Shown piece by piece: positions 19,431-30,313 of a DNA stretch of 64,000 nucleotides (positions are counted from its first letter, which is position 1; each line of letters starts with the position of its first letter). Source of the DNA: Muscardinus avellanarius (taxonomy: Eukaryota; Chordata; Mammalia; Rodentia; Gliridae); assembly GCA_963383645.1 (NCBI GenBank), contig OY726563.1:35246331-35310330 (forward strand), read 5' to 3'. The translations under genes were made by a program, and so were the position numbers. The notes beneath the pieces were generated by a model that searched no databases, was not told the DNA's origin, and saw nothing but the letters and a program-made list of their open reading frames with translations.

Positions 19431-20445
19431 AACAAAAAACATGCAAACCATGTGAACTAAATGTTTGGGTCTGAATGGGACATTCAGTAACATGTTAGAT
19501 GCCCTAAGGATGGATCCTAATTGTACCAGTCTAGGAAAAATATTTAATTTTGTTTTTGGAAGAAAACGATAAGCAGTCTTCACAATTAAAAATTAACTGC
19601 CACACTTTGAATTATGCAAACAACATAACAGGAGGAAAACATTCAATGAGAATGTAAAAAAAAGACCTTTTGTCAGCAATATTTACTACCTAATTCGAGT
19701 CTTCCCAGTTGCCTTTCACATGCAGCATTTTCCTTTCTTTCCTGTGTTAGTGGAGTTCTCCACGTGGAAGCTGTTGGTCTGGATCCCAGACTCAATAGTT
19801 GGAAGCTTCCTCCTGCTGAAAGCTTAAGCTGGCGTCATTCAGCAAGCCAAGGCTTCATCAGTGGCAACACCTCTCAGCCGTATGTCAATAAATAAATGCT
19901 CTAATAGGAAACAAATGCAGAAAGCAAGCCATCCACTTTCTGCCGCCTCCTTAGGAGCCATGCTAGTCGTACAAAGGAGATCTTGCCTCTTTCTCTTCAC
20001 CCACGTATAAAGCCTGCTCACCTTCACTTTTCAATGCTACTAGAAGCCACATGTGTCTCAGCGAGTTCTCATTGGAACTAGAAATGATATCACAGAGGAG
20101 GATAATGTAAGACAGAAAGCAAGCTGCCGCACAGCTGGTCAGAGGGTGCAGAGGCCGCCCTTTCCCCTGAGTCTGGATTTCAGAAAGCTTCATGGGATGA
20201 GGATGAAGTAATCATACAGACAAACAGCTGTGCAAACCAAATAAGCCTTTCTATCGTTTCCGCTTTTACAGATGGAGAAAAACATGTTAAATAAAGGTGG
20301 CTTTGGCATGAGATCCTAATGTTAATTAAAGTAAGGCCTTCAAGTATGGGCACACATTTTTCTTTAGAGAGGAGATGAATATCCCCATTACTTCTCTATT
20401 TAACACATACATTTGGTTTTTGTTTCTGTGTGTGTGTGTGTGTGA
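19431..20445. other. mostly unique sequence
   Basis: No repeat or exon recognised. It lies between an MaLR LTR and an ERVL-like pol remnant, so part of it could be unrecognised provirus. Ends in a (TG)8 run at about 20427-20445. Confidence 0.4.
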
Positions 20446-20635
20446 TGGAGATTGAACCCAGGAGTGTTCTACCCCCATGATACACCTCTAACCTTTTTTA
20501 ATTTTTTATTTTGAAACAGGATCTCACAGAGTTGCTGAGGGCTCACTAAACTGCAGAGGCTGGCCTCAAACCTGCAATCTCCATGTCTCAGCCTCCCAAG
20601 TGTCAGGATTACAGATGCATGCCACTATGTGCCCA
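20446..20635 (-). mobile_element. B1-dID-like SINE
   Basis: GATGGAGATTGAACCCAGGAG to GCATGCCACTATGTGCCCAGC. Confidence 0.92.
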
Positions 20636-21421
20636 GCTAAATTTGGTTTATTCTTAAACCTAGAAAGAATGTATGGTACCTTACAGTGGATTACAAGAAC
20701 CTTAATGTCATGGAATTATCCACTGAGGCCCCTAGAGCAAATACTGAAATTTCTTCTTCCATCCAATCAGTAACTAGTAAATACATTGCAGTCATAGATT
20801 TAGCTGATATATTATTGTTATCCACCTTCTCCAGGAGCAAAGGTATGACATCAAAATGATGACATTTTCTCCTAAGGAGATTCACTTAACACATTTATTG
20901 AGGGCAAGAATGCAAAGAAGCTCCCCAAAAGGGGATGGGTCATTGTCTCCCACATAGTTCTGGGTCCTGTCACCTCAGTTATGTTCCTGGAATTGTCTAA
21001 AAATAGCCATTGATTCTTTCAGCACCAATAATTTAAAACAAGCCCAACATCTTTTAAGACTTTCTGGATTTTGAAGGCAATGAATTCACCACTGTTAAAT
21101 TTCACTGAAGCCCCTTAATGCTGGTACTGACAAATTGACCACCTTAAATGGAATAACCTACAACGAAGACCCTGGAATCTTTCCAAATCATAGTAAAACT
21201 GATAACCCTCTTAGTGAGTACCAGAGATTCCTTATCTAGAATGGCTTTAGCAGTCTCCTGGAGTCTATGGACCACCCACAATGGCCAACAATAGCCAATG
21301 TCTCCTGGCGCAAACAATTGGTCTTCTTGGTCCCATGATATACTCCACAGAGGGAAAATAACTGGCCACATACTGGGCCATGTTAACAATGGAGGGTCTC
21401 ACAGTACCTTAGCCTTTGCCT

Positions 21422-21449
21422 CTTCCTACCTGGCTATGCACTATGCCTC
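21422..21449. repeat. target duplication, left copy
   Basis: 28-bp segment beginning CTTCCTACCTGGCTATGCAC, repeated with one mismatch at 21588-21615 around a 138-bp insert. Confidence 0.85.
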
Positions 21450-21587
21450 CCAAGCGCAGGGATTACAAGCGTGCGCCACCACGCCCGGCCAGTTTGTGAG
21501 ATATTTTAAATCCAAGTCATAACGGCAACCAAAGTCAATCACTGGAGAAGTCGATGTCAAAACATATAGGCCAGCCAGGCCTGGTGG
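21450..21587. mobile_element. templated insertion: SINE head, MaLR piece, SINE head
   Basis: The insert matches 19115-19240 in the same orientation: a reversed young-SINE 5' end (CCAAGCGCAGGGATTACAAGC), then TTTGTGAGATATTTTAAATCC, CAATCACTGGAGAAGTC, and the first bases of the next SINE (CCAGGCCTGGTGG). It starts and stops inside two SINEs, has no poly(A), and is not an autonomous element. Confidence 0.8.
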
Positions 21588-21615
21588 CTTCCTACCTGGC
21601 TGTGCACTATGCCTC
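21588..21615. repeat. target duplication, right copy
   Basis: Right-hand repeat of 21422-21449 (one A/G difference). Confidence 0.85.
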
Positions 21616-21665
21616 AGATCATGAAAGCAGGACTCTTTAAGCCCAACATCTCCAAGCATTCAGTC

Positions 21666-21840
21666 ATCTTAGCCATAAATGCCTTGGCCAGCAATTAGCC
21701 CTGTTTGAACATTTATATATGGATGAGCTGTTGTCAACAATCTGGCTGTCTGGCTTGGTCAGTGTCAACACTTCTTTGTCTGAATTTTCCTTCTTTGGGA
21801 TAAGGAACTGCAGGGAGCTCTTGCCTCATAGGTCCTCAAA
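21666..21840 (+). repeat. internal direct repeat A of the pol remnant
   Basis: GGCCAGCAATTAGCCC, GTTTGAACATTTA, TCTGGCTGTCTGGCTTGGTCA and AGGAACTGCAGGGAGC recur in the same order at 22204-22382. Confidence 0.75.
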
Positions 21841-22203
21841 GTATTAATGGTGGTTACATGAACATAGCTACTGAGGCCTCCTTGCTACCTGATAGAGACA
21901 AACCAGTTTCTCTGGTGTGGCCCACTTGCAGGAGATGGTAGTCTCCCTTTGTCCTCAGTTTTTTGCCAGCTGGTATGGTGCTGGAGCAGGTCACCACTCC
22001 CTACGTCTCCACTAGCTGTCTGAGAAGCCATTTGGGATCAAGGGAGTGGCAATACTGTGCAATATTTCAGTTAATCAATGTATTGATATGGTATCACCAT
22101 CATCAGGTATGATGGAACTCATTCAAAAGCTGCTGCCTTTCTTCACTCAGCTGTATTTTACTGGTCAAGGATCTCAGTACAATTGGCTGGACCTTAAGTT
22201 GTC

Positions 22204-22382
22204 ATTTTAGTGATCAATTCCCTGGCCAGCGATCAGACCCATTTGAACACTTACACATTCATGGGCCATTGTCAATGGTCTGGATGTCTGGCTTGATCAA
22301 TGGCAACAACAATTCCTTGGATAAGATTGCCTTCTTTAGAGTAAGGAACTCCAGGGAGCATTTGTCTCATAGATCCTCAAGG
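22204..22382 (+). repeat. internal direct repeat B of the pol remnant
   Basis: GGCCAGCGATCAGACCC, ATTTGAACACTTA, TCTGGATGTCTGGCTTGATCA and AGGAACTCCAGGGAGC; counterpart of 21666-21840, about 540 bp apart. Confidence 0.75.
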
Positions 22383-22787
22383 TGGAAATGAATGACACAT
22401 ATGTCTCTGTGTATCCTAAAGCCACAATACAAGGTCTCATCATGACATTTTTCATCCTCTTCAGAGGTCCAGACATTGTTGGGAATGGCCATGGCACTTA
22501 TTTTACTTCTCAAATTACACAATACCAGAATTTAGACAGACATTTAATACAACTTTTATTTTCTTTCAAGCTTCTAACTATAGACCTCATAGAACATCCC
22601 AATAGTTCATTGATACACGCTCATGCAATTAAGTGAAATATGGCATATTCCAGCCATCAGTCAAACATCAGGGGTAAATTTAATAAAGAGTCAGATTCAA
22701 TTTTTGATATATGATTGGTGATAGTCTACCACTTGACCTTTCTCTTCTAACGCGTATGTGGGAAGGCCAATAAGAAAGCCTGGGGAA

Positions 22788-22995
22788 TGACTGGGTGTGG
22801 TGGTGCACACCTGTAATCCTAGTACTTGGGAGGATAAGATAGGAGGATTGCAGGTTAGAGGCCAGCCTCTGCAACTTAGCAAGACCCCCAGCAACTTAAC
22901 AAGACCCTATTTTCAAATAAAAAATTAAAAATAGGGCTGGAGGTATAGTTCAGAGTTAGAATATCTGTAGGTTCAATCCCTAGTACCAAAATTAA
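22788..22995 (+). mobile_element. B1-dID-like SINE
   Basis: ACTGGGTGTGGTGGTGCACACC to GGTTCAATCCCTAGTACC, then an AATG/AATA tail repeat. Confidence 0.93.
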
Positions 22996-23039
22996 ATGAA
23001 TGAATAAATAAATAAATAAATAAAACCTGAGCACATCCC

Positions 23040-24150
23040 ACCCCCTCTGTCCACCAGTAACAGTGTTACTGTTACTAATGGGAAGATGGAACCATATAAA
23101 CCCTTGCACATGTGTAGGAACCCTCACCCCAGCCCTGCTTTAGAACCACTATTAAACTCTAATCCAATTTCTTCTTGTTACATCAAGCCTTTTTTAGACC
23201 TTCTTGTGAGCCTGCCCTTCTTTCCCCAGAAAGACTCATTATGTGAAGTAATAAATATTTTGTCTGCGCTTGGTATATCATCCATCATTCTCAATATCCA
23301 AGCCAAATTTTGAGGTCTACTTTGTTTCTGTGACGTGACCACACAGATAATTTAAAATAATCTCAACATTACATAAATTTCATTTTTGCTCATAATTATT
23401 ATGATTAAATATTACTCATTAATGGTTGGTTTACCTCTAAATGGTGATTTAGGGCCCCAGGGTCCTTCCATCTTGTGGTTCCCCACTCTATTCTAGAACT
23501 CAATCTTCATTATCTGCATCGAGCCACTGAAAGGGAAAGAGAGTGTGAAGAAAGGTTACTTGTTTCTTTAAAGTCTTGATCCAAAAGAGCTATTTCGTTT
23601 ACATTCTCATTTGCATTGGCAACACTTAGTCATATCACTACACCTAAATAATAGGGGATGCTGGGAAATGTAGTTATCTTGTATTAGTAACAAGTCTGTG
23701 CTCATAAAGGGGAACAAGAACTTTACTGGACAGCTAACCATTTTTGCCACAGAGACATAACCCGTATGTACACATATTTGATAATTTGAATGGAATGGGG
23801 CCCCGCTTTGGCATGAGAGAGAATGTACATATGCCAGCTTAATTCCTAGACTGTGGAGTAACCATGTTTAAAGTGGAGTCGTTCAGAACAGGTATTTCAA
23901 GTATTTCAGTAGCTTAATCTTGGCTTTCCCTGAAGTCCTCTCTTCTTGCCCTTTCTCCTTCTTTTCTATTTTTCTATCCTCTTTCCCAATGCATAAATAA
24001 ACCCCCAAATGGCAGGGGATGAGAGTAAGAGAGGAGCATGAACCATTATTGCTTGGCCATTTTAACAGATTGAAAGCCCTGAGATGAATTCCAGGGAGGC
24101 CTGTATATCTATGTAAGGTTTTTTTTTTTTTTTTGTGTGTGTGTGTGTGT
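23040..24150. other. mostly unique sequence
   Basis: No exon or confident repeat. AATAAATATTTTGTCTGCG near 23250 resembles an LTR polyadenylation region, but the rest does not let me define an LTR. Confidence 0.4.
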
Positions 24151-24328
24151 GGTACTGGGGTTCCTGGAAATCCTTCTACCTCCGGGCTACACTCCCAGAC
24201 CTATTGTATATAGTTTTTATTTGGAAACAGGGTCTCTTAAGCCAGTGAGGCTGGCTTCGAACCTGCATGATCCTCTTGTCTCCGCCTCCCAAGTGCGGGG
24301 ATTACAAGTGTGCGCCACCACGCCCGGC
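24151..24328 (-). mobile_element. young CpG-type SINE with target duplication
   Basis: GGTACTGGGGTTCCTGGAAATCC to GCGCCACCACGCCCGGC, with a T14(GT)8 tail side. Target duplication TATCTATGTAAG at 24107-24118 and 24329-24340. Confidence 0.96.
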
Positions 24329-24467
24329 TATCTATGTAAGTTTTACTTGCTGTTCATAAAGATCTTGAGCATCTCAGCTAATTTAATACTAATTATCAAT
24401 TAATTTTAGAATTTTTTGGAACAAATATGTTTCCTACTAAAAAAAAAACAAAGATTTTGTTTTTTTG

Positions 24468-24651
24468 TGGTGGTAATACTGGGGATTGAATGCAGGAACA
24501 TTCTATCTCCAAGCTATAAACCAGCCCTATTTTATTATTTTATTTTGAAAAGGGGTCTCACTTGATTGCTAAGGCTTATTTTGAACCTGCAATCTTCCTA
24601 TCTCAGCCTCCCAAATACTGTGATCACAGGCATGCACCACCATGCCTGGCT
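24468..24651 (-). mobile_element. B1-dID-like SINE
   Basis: GTGGTGGTAATACTGGGGATTG to GCACCACCATGCCTGGC. Confidence 0.92.
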
Positions 24652-24670
24652 TCAAAGAATATTTTTGTGT

Positions 24671-24845
24671 GTGGTAATGGGGATTGAGTTCAGTGTTCTA
24701 CCTCTGATCTACATCCCCAGCCCTATTTTATTTTTTATTCTGAAATAGGGTCTTGCTAGGTTGATAAGGCTGTTCTTGAACCTGTGATCATCCAGTCTCA
24801 GCCTTCCAAGCACTGGAATTACAGGTGTGTGCCACCATGCCCAGC
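24671..24845 (-). mobile_element. B1-dID-like SINE, tandem
   Basis: GTGGTAATGGGGATTGAGTTC to GTGCCACCATGCCCAGC. The flanks TCAAAGAATATTTTT and CCAAAGAAATATTT look like a decayed target duplication. Confidence 0.9.
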
Positions 24846-25649
24846 TCCAAAGAAATATTTATTTTTATTTAGTTCTTCCATATCAGCTTACCCAGCTTTC
24901 ACTCCCCATCACTTCTCAATTTATTTCCTGAGAACTTAACAAAGTACTATGATGGCCTAAGAGCCCTGATGATGCCATTCAGATTATCCTTATGCCATAG
25001 TGTTTTCTTGGTTTTTCGTTCAAATAATTACTTCTGCCGTGTTCATGTTTATGGACTGCATTTTAACAGTGTTCCATGAATCAAAATATCAATAATGAGC
25101 TAATAAAATAATATCGAGCTGGGGTTGAAGGAGGAGAATCAGTGAGCCGCAAGACTTTCGTGCTTGCCTTTGGTATATAGATTTCACATCGCATTTGATT
25201 TAAATCCATATCGTAGCTAAGCCCATCACGTGCTATTTTCATTTTTCAAAAATCCTCCTCAGACACATCTTGCCAAGTCTATCTCTTTTTCACTTTAATA
25301 CCTTTTAAATGATGGAAAATCAGATTTTCCCACTGACTGTGCCTTTTGTCTCAATGATAAATGAGGAATCCTGTCTCCTCCCTTCTCTGTCTGGTTCAGA
25401 ACGCTGTTTAAAATAAGCCGGCTCTTCGCACTGAGTTTTTGCTGCTGTTGAGGGATGTATGTAGGATGTGAGCTGAGCTATGGCAACCGCAGTGATTGGA
25501 TAGTGGCTCCTTCAGAGATGCATGCATAGCACAAACTATGGTGGGGCTTTTTTTGGTTCTTCCCCAAATAGCTGCTCTTGCTTGGGGATTTCAAATGTTC
25601 ATGTAGTTACAAGTAAGAGAAGGGATAAAAAATTGGGGGTAATTTATGA
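24846..25649. other. unique sequence, no recognised feature
   Basis: Moderate GC and no repeat signature. Candidate for conserved non-coding DNA, but nothing in the sequence alone proves it. Confidence 0.4.
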
Positions 25650-25772
25650 TTTGGCAAATGAGTCTTACTTCATTATACTGGATGTGTGACTTTGGACAAA
25701 ACATTAAATTTTCCTGGACCTCGATTTATTTATCTATAAAATGAAGATATTAGTGCTGTGGGAATTGTAAGA
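25650..25772 (+). mobile_element. MIR SINE fragment
   Basis: GGATGTGTGACTTTGGACAAAACATTAAATTTTCC and TATCTATAAAATGAAGATATTAG follow the MIR core. Confidence 0.75.
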
Positions 25773-25849
25773 TCCCTTCCATTAATCAAAGATGTTGGGG
25801 ACCTTCAAGAGAATGACTCAAATTATCTTTAATGGCTTTTTCCTTTTTT

Positions 25850-26028
25850 TGTGGTCCTGGGGTTCCTGAAAGCCCTTCTACCTCCGGGCTACACTCCGAG
25901 GACTATTCTATACTTTGTATTTAGAAACAGGGTCTCTTAGGTCAGCATGGCTGGCTTTGAACCTGCGCCATCCTCCTGTTTCTGCCTCCCAAGCACAGGG
26001 ATGACAAGCGTGCGCCACCATGCCCAGC
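25850..26028 (-). mobile_element. young-type SINE
   Basis: GTCCTGGGGTTCCTGAAAGCCC to GCGCCACCATGCCCAGCG. Flanked by AGCTTTTTCCTTTTT-like target duplications near 25833 and 26032. Confidence 0.93.
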
Positions 26029-26117
26029 GTCAGCTTTTTCCTTTTTCTTTGAGTAGGAAATCCAAGAGAGGGATAGTATTCCTTTGTACTCCATATTCTG
26101 GAAGTAAAGAAATAAAG

Positions 26118-26302
26118 ATGGGTATGGTGGTGCACACCTGTAATCCCAGCACTTGGAAGGCTGAGACAGGAGGATCACAGGTTCGAGGTTGACCTCAGCA
26201 ACTTAGCAAGATCTTGTTTCAAAATCTAAAATAAATAGAAAATACTAAGGGCTGGGGAGATAGCTTGGAGGTAGAATGTCCTTGGGTTTAATCACCAGTA
26301 CC
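26118..26302 (+). mobile_element. B1-dID-like SINE
   Basis: GATGGGTATGGTGGTGCACACC to GGTTTAATCACCAGTACCC. Confidence 0.92.
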
Positions 26303-26789
26303 CCCATCCAAAAAACCACAAAAAAGTCAAGAAATAGTATTCTCCCATACTTAAAGTATCTAATACTGAACTCATTAATTTCTTTCTTCCCAACCCTTTT
26401 CTTCTCTAGCATTCCCTGTATGGGGTAACAATATCACATCCAACCAGTTTCCCAACATAAAAACATATGAGTCCTCCCTATTCCTCCCTGTTGGCTCTTT
26501 CCCATGTCCCCGACCTTGATGTTGACAGCTCTCAGCCACTGCATTCATGGAATGAGGTCTTTGAAGGCCTCCTCCTAGTCTTCTCTTGGAAGACAGAAAT
26601 TGTTAGTGGGAAAGTGCCTGCATCTCATCCGAAGGCCTGAGCTTCCCTGCCAGCTCCATCTCCTGCTATTAGCTATGTGCTTGTCCTAGCTGGCCTGGGA
26701 GAGGGTGGTTCCTAGAAAGTAGGACAAGCTGAGCCTGGCATATGAGTATAGAACTACAATTACTCACCTTCTGACCTTTTAAGTCATAC
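26303..26789. other. unique sequence, no recognised feature
   Basis: No repeat, exon or RNA recognised. Confidence 0.45.
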
Positions 26790-26925
26790 TTTCTTTTTGA
26801 AAAATGCCTATAATGATTGTACCTGGTGCTCAGGGATTTCACGTAGGTGAAATGCTTAGCCCAATGCCTGGATGCATTCTCAGTGCTCAGTAAATGTTAG
26901 TAGCTATCATTCCAATAATTACAGA
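26790..26925 (+). mobile_element. MIR SINE fragment
   Basis: TGAAATGCTTAGCCCAATGCCTGG and CTCAGTAAATGTTAGTAGC are MIR 3' core text. Confidence 0.75.
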
Positions 26926-27026
26926 AGGCTTGTTATCAACCTTTAGCCCTCATGAGCACTGAGACCTACAATCAGACCTTCTTTTGATTGGACTTCGGCA
27001 TTAACTTTAAGTGTCTTTTTCTTTTT

Positions 27027-27205
27027 CTTTTTGTGATACTGGAAATTGAACCCAGAGGCTTTCTACTTCCAAGCTGAACCCTCAGCCCTTTTATATTTTT
27101 ATTTTTTTGCTTTGAAACAGGGTATCGTATGTTGCTGAGAGTCTTGCTAAGTTGCTGAGATCAGTCTTGAACCTGCAATCCTCTTGTCCCAAATACTGTG
27201 ATTCC
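27027..27205 (-). mobile_element. B1-dID-like SINE (truncated 5' side)
   Basis: TGATACTGGAAATTGAACCC to CCAAATACTGTGATTCCTGGC, with a deletion in the B1 half. Confidence 0.87.
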
Positions 27206-27261
27206 TGGCTACTTGGGTGGCTTTGCAACCATGAAGCATTGGCTCACCCGGCCTCCTTCTG

Positions 27262-27655
27262 CTATTTAGCATGGTTTGAATATTTGGCATCTCCTTCCAA
27301 ATACCTATAGAAATTTGATAGCTGTTGTGGCAATCAGTGGTGGGAAGTAAGGCCTTTACAAAGTGATTAGGCAGTTAAGAGGGCTTAGTGTTGCTCTCCT
27401 GGGACTGGATCAATTACTGCAAGAGCGTGGGTCATTACAAAGAGAGGCTGTCCCTGCATGCTGTCTCTCCCATGCACAGCTCCTCCTACCACTTTTCTAC
27501 CATGCTCTGGAGCATCATGAGGCCCGAAGCTCAAAGCCGAGCTTGGAGTTCCCGGCCTCCAGAACTGTGAGCCCAGAGTCTTTTGCATATAAATTATCTG
27601 ACCTCAGATACTCTATTACAGCAAGAGAAACCAGGCTAGACACTGGTTCTGGTAA
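27262..27655 (+). mobile_element. MaLR-like solo LTR
   Basis: TAGCATGGTTTGAATATTTGGC start, GGTGGGAAGTAAGGCC, AGAGGGCTTAGTGTTGCTC, CTCCAGAACTGTGAGCCCAG, ATAAATTATCTGACCTCAG and ACTCTATTACAGCAAGAG follow the MST/MLT1 LTR order closely. The 156-codon ORF here is an accidental frame across this LTR. Confidence 0.82.
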
Positions 27656-28560
27656 TTGGTTCTGGCAAATCAATAGGCTTCAATTCCTCTATCTTAAAAC
27701 TCCTCTTACTTTGGCTGGGTATGTGGGTGAGTGGTCAGTAGAGAGTGGCTGCATTACTTTGATCCCAGTTCACTTCTTGTTTGACCTTGAGACTTGCCCA
27801 CCATGGCACACAGGTGTGCCCCTGAGATGTTAAGAACCATTTCTCACCATCTCAGACACAGCTTTGGTCCATTTTTGTCAGAGTCTCTTCCACCTGGGCC
27901 TACCTTCTGTCTCTCCTCCATCTAAATATGGCTAAGCATGGCAGACTATTTTCCAAAGCTTGCCTTGACAAAAACTTCCATCTCTCAGGCTCTTGTACAA
28001 GATCTGCCACTCCTCCATCTCCAGGAAGTAGAGTCCAGGCATCATAGCTCACTGGGTACTCCTTTGTCAGGATACTTCCTCTCAGAGCCCAGTCCTTGTG
28101 TTATAAGAAATGGAAGCCATATATAAAACCCACATGCTGCCAGGTGTGGTGGCACGCACTTGTAATCCCTGCACTTGGGAGGCAGAGACAGGAGGATCGC
28201 GCAGGTTCAAAGCCAGCCGCACGCGCTGGCTTAGGAGACCCTGTTTCTAAATAAAAATGTAAAAATAGGTCTGGGAGTGTAGCCCGGAGGTAGAAGGGCT
28301 TCCAGGAACCCCAGAACCACCAAATAAAATAAAACCCACATGCAAGAGTTCTGTAGTATCAGTTCAGCCTGTCCTTTAGCCCTGACCAGGCCTACTCATA
28401 TGAGTGAGGAAGTCATTTGGAAGAGAATCCACCAGCTCTGGCCACTTGTGTCACCCTCAGCTGCTAAAGCCATCACAAATGTTAAAGGCTTCACAGATTG
28501 TGAGGCAGATATGTCTCCACTGTGCCATCCAAATGTGTAACCCATGGAATCCTTGCACGT
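27656..28560 (+). mobile_element. possible second, very old MLT1-like LTR
   Basis: TATGAGTGAGGAAGTCATTTGG, CACCCTCAGCTGCTAAAGCC and CACAGATTGTGAGGCAGATATG are reminiscent of old MLT1 text. Divergence is high and boundaries are guesses. A young SINE is inserted at 28138. Confidence 0.3.
28138..28330 (+). mobile_element. young CpG-type SINE with target duplication
   Basis: GCCAGGTGTGGTGGCACGCACTTG to TTCCAGGAACCCCAGAACCACC. Target duplication AAAACCCACATGC at 28125-28137 and 28331-28343. Confidence 0.96.
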
Positions 28561-28829
28561 GATGAGATGTTAGTTCTTTCATGGCACCTCAACCTCATCT
28601 GGAGCCATCACGCTCACGTGTGCCATTGCTATGAGTATCCACAGGTTCAGTTCCTTCCCATCTTCCATCTCCTTTCAATCATTTCTTTACTCTCTTGCAC
28701 CTGAATTGGTACCACAGTGTCCACTCCACTTTTCTCCTTACTACTCTTTCACCTTCCACATCAGTCTTAGGCCACAGCCAGGACCACTTTACTAGAAGCA
28801 AGGCAGATCCTATCAATTTTTAAACACTG
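28561..28829. other. unique sequence, no recognised feature
   Basis: No repeat or exon recognised. Confidence 0.45.
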
Positions 28830-28903
28830 ATCCAGGATAGCTGAAGGGATAGCCTAGATGTAGAACTCCCCTGGCTTCAATTCCTAGCAAGCCCGCCTCT
28901 ACA

Positions 28904-28905
<2 letters not shown>
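28830..28905 (+). mobile_element. isolated ID-like right half
   Basis: ATAGCTGAAGGGATAGCCTAGATGTAGAACTCCCCTGGCTTCAATTCC without a B1 half. Followed directly by a (CA)n tract. Confidence 0.75.

Positions 28906-28943
<38 letters not shown>
28905..28943. repeat. (CA)n microsatellite
   Basis: About 19 CA units at the 3' end of an ID-like half. Confidence 0.97.
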
Positions 28944-28946
<3 letters not shown>

Positions 28947-29418
28947 TAAATGGCTGCTTTCAGACAGTACGTTTGGAGTGGCTTATTATGCAATAGGAAA
29001 ATAAGTCTTGGGCATTAATTGGGAACGAAGGAAAGGAAAGAAAAGCAAGGGAAGGAAGAAAGAAAAAGACTGGGTCCAACAGAGGAAACCGCACCATCAT
29101 AGAGCATGAGAGATCACCGTGTTTAGGGAGTGGTGGAAAATTGTTTTTGTTTGTAGTGGTTTTTTTTGGTTTTTTTTTTTTTTTTTGCTTTGTTTTTGGT
29201 GGAAAATTTGAGTAGCAGTAAGATAGGATTCCAGTAAGAAAGTGGCAGGTAGATGAGGCTGGAGAGTTTGGTTGAAACCAAATTATGAAGGACCTTGTTT
29301 GCTGAGTTAGGCAGTGTGGAGTGTGAGCATGAAAGCTGCATCCAACATTTTCTTTTTACTTTTCCTTTTTCTTTAGTGTGCGCATTTGTGTGTATGTAGC
29401 AGGTGCATGGGGGGGGGG
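28944..29418. other. unique sequence with a T-rich patch
   Basis: GGAAGG-rich at 29020-29070 and a T/G homopolymer patch at 29150-29200; otherwise nothing recognised. Confidence 0.45.
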
Positions 29419-29597
29419 GACTAGGGGTTGAACCCAGCAGTACTCTCTGCCCTATTTTATGCTTTTATTTGGAAACAAGGTCTCACTAATTTGCAGAGGG
29501 CCTCGCTAACTTGCTGAGGGCGACCTTGAACCTGTGATCCTCTGGTCTCAGCCTCCCAAGTGTTGATATTACAAGTGTGTACCACCACACCCAGCTT
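29419..29597 (-). mobile_element. B1-dID-like SINE
   Basis: A G11 run precedes ACTAGGGGTTGAACCCAGC; it ends GTACCACCACACCCAGC. Confidence 0.9.
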
Positions 29598-29965
29598 CTT
29601 TATTACTTCTCACACATGTCTGGGTTAACTGGGGAGTCCCATCTTGCCCTTCGGCTCAGCTGAGCCCCAAAGGTCGAAGGGCTTGGCTCCAGTAGCTGGT
29701 GATTTGGGGCTGGCGCATGCGGCTGCCTGTCTCATTGTTCACTAGCCCATCTTGGGCTTTCTAACATGTTGGTGAGAGCATTCAAAGAAATCAATGGTGG
29801 AAGCTGTGAGGTCCCTTGAAGTATAGGCTTCAGAACTCACAGTGTCATTTCCACCATATTTATTGGCCAAAACAATACACAAACTAGCCCAGATAAAAGG
29901 GTGAGGAAAGAGCCTCCACATTTTAATTGGGAGGCACTGAAAAATCTTCTGGCTATATTTTATCA
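29598..29965 (-). mobile_element. MLT1-like LTR
   Basis: ACTTCTCACACATGTCTGGG, CGGCTCAGCTGAGCCCC, CAGTGTCATTTCCACCATATTTATTGGCC and AAACTAGCCCAGAT match the reversed old MLT1 pattern. Confidence 0.65.
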
Positions 29966-30004
29966 CAAGCTTGCATATCTGCCAAGGTCAGGATCATCTG
30001 CAAG

Positions 30005-30135
30005 CATTCCATATTCCTTAATTATCCTTTAATTCAGCCATCCATTCTTATATTTGCTTGCTAAATATATCAGGCAAGTACTAGAAGCTGGAAGCTAAAT
30101 GTTGAGAATGCAGAAGCAAACTCTTCATAGACCCA
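30005..30135 (+). mobile_element. L2-like fragment
   Basis: TTCAGCCATCCATTCTTATATTTGC, CAAGTACTAGAAGCTGG and GTTGAGAATGCAGAAGC resemble L2 3' text. Weak. Confidence 0.4.
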
Positions 30136-30273
30136 TCACTTTTTGCTCCTGATTTTTTATAATATTTATCTCATTGTGTTGAGATTGTTTGTTTCATGTT
30201 TAATTCTGTTAGTAGACGGTTAGGTCCTGGATGGGAGAATTGATGTCTCATTTCACTTTGGGGAGGAATGACA

Positions 30274-30275
<2 letters not shown>

Positions 30276-30312
<37 letters not shown>
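30276..30312. repeat. (GT)n microsatellite
   Basis: About 18 GT units on the tail side of a reversed SINE. Confidence 0.97.

Positions 30313-30313
<1 letters not shown>

Larger units (their letters stand above)
20690..22640 (+). pseudogene. decayed ERVL-like pol remnant
   Basis: Near 20785-20830 the plus strand gives a short reverse-transcriptase-like stretch, VIDLADILLL. Near 22460-22520 an integrase-like stretch GPDIVGNGHGTYFTSQ appears, with G-N-G-HGT where a catalytic aspartate context would be expected. Order and spacing (RT before integrase, about 1.7 kb apart) fit a retroviral pol. Frames are broken throughout and an extra 138 bp lies at 21450-21587. The ERVL assignment is inferred from the surrounding MaLR/ERVL-type repeats and the integrase-like text. 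Confidence 0.5.

Noticed and set aside
27363..27833. 156-codon open frame on the plus strand
   Set aside because: It begins inside the MaLR-like LTR (27262-27655) and follows LTR landmarks, not a protein family; no codon signature or splice context.
28830..28905. tRNA-gene-like stretch (A- and B-box-like words)
   Set aside because: It is the tRNA-derived right half of a SINE; no cloverleaf, anticodon arm or acceptor pairing typical of a tRNA gene.
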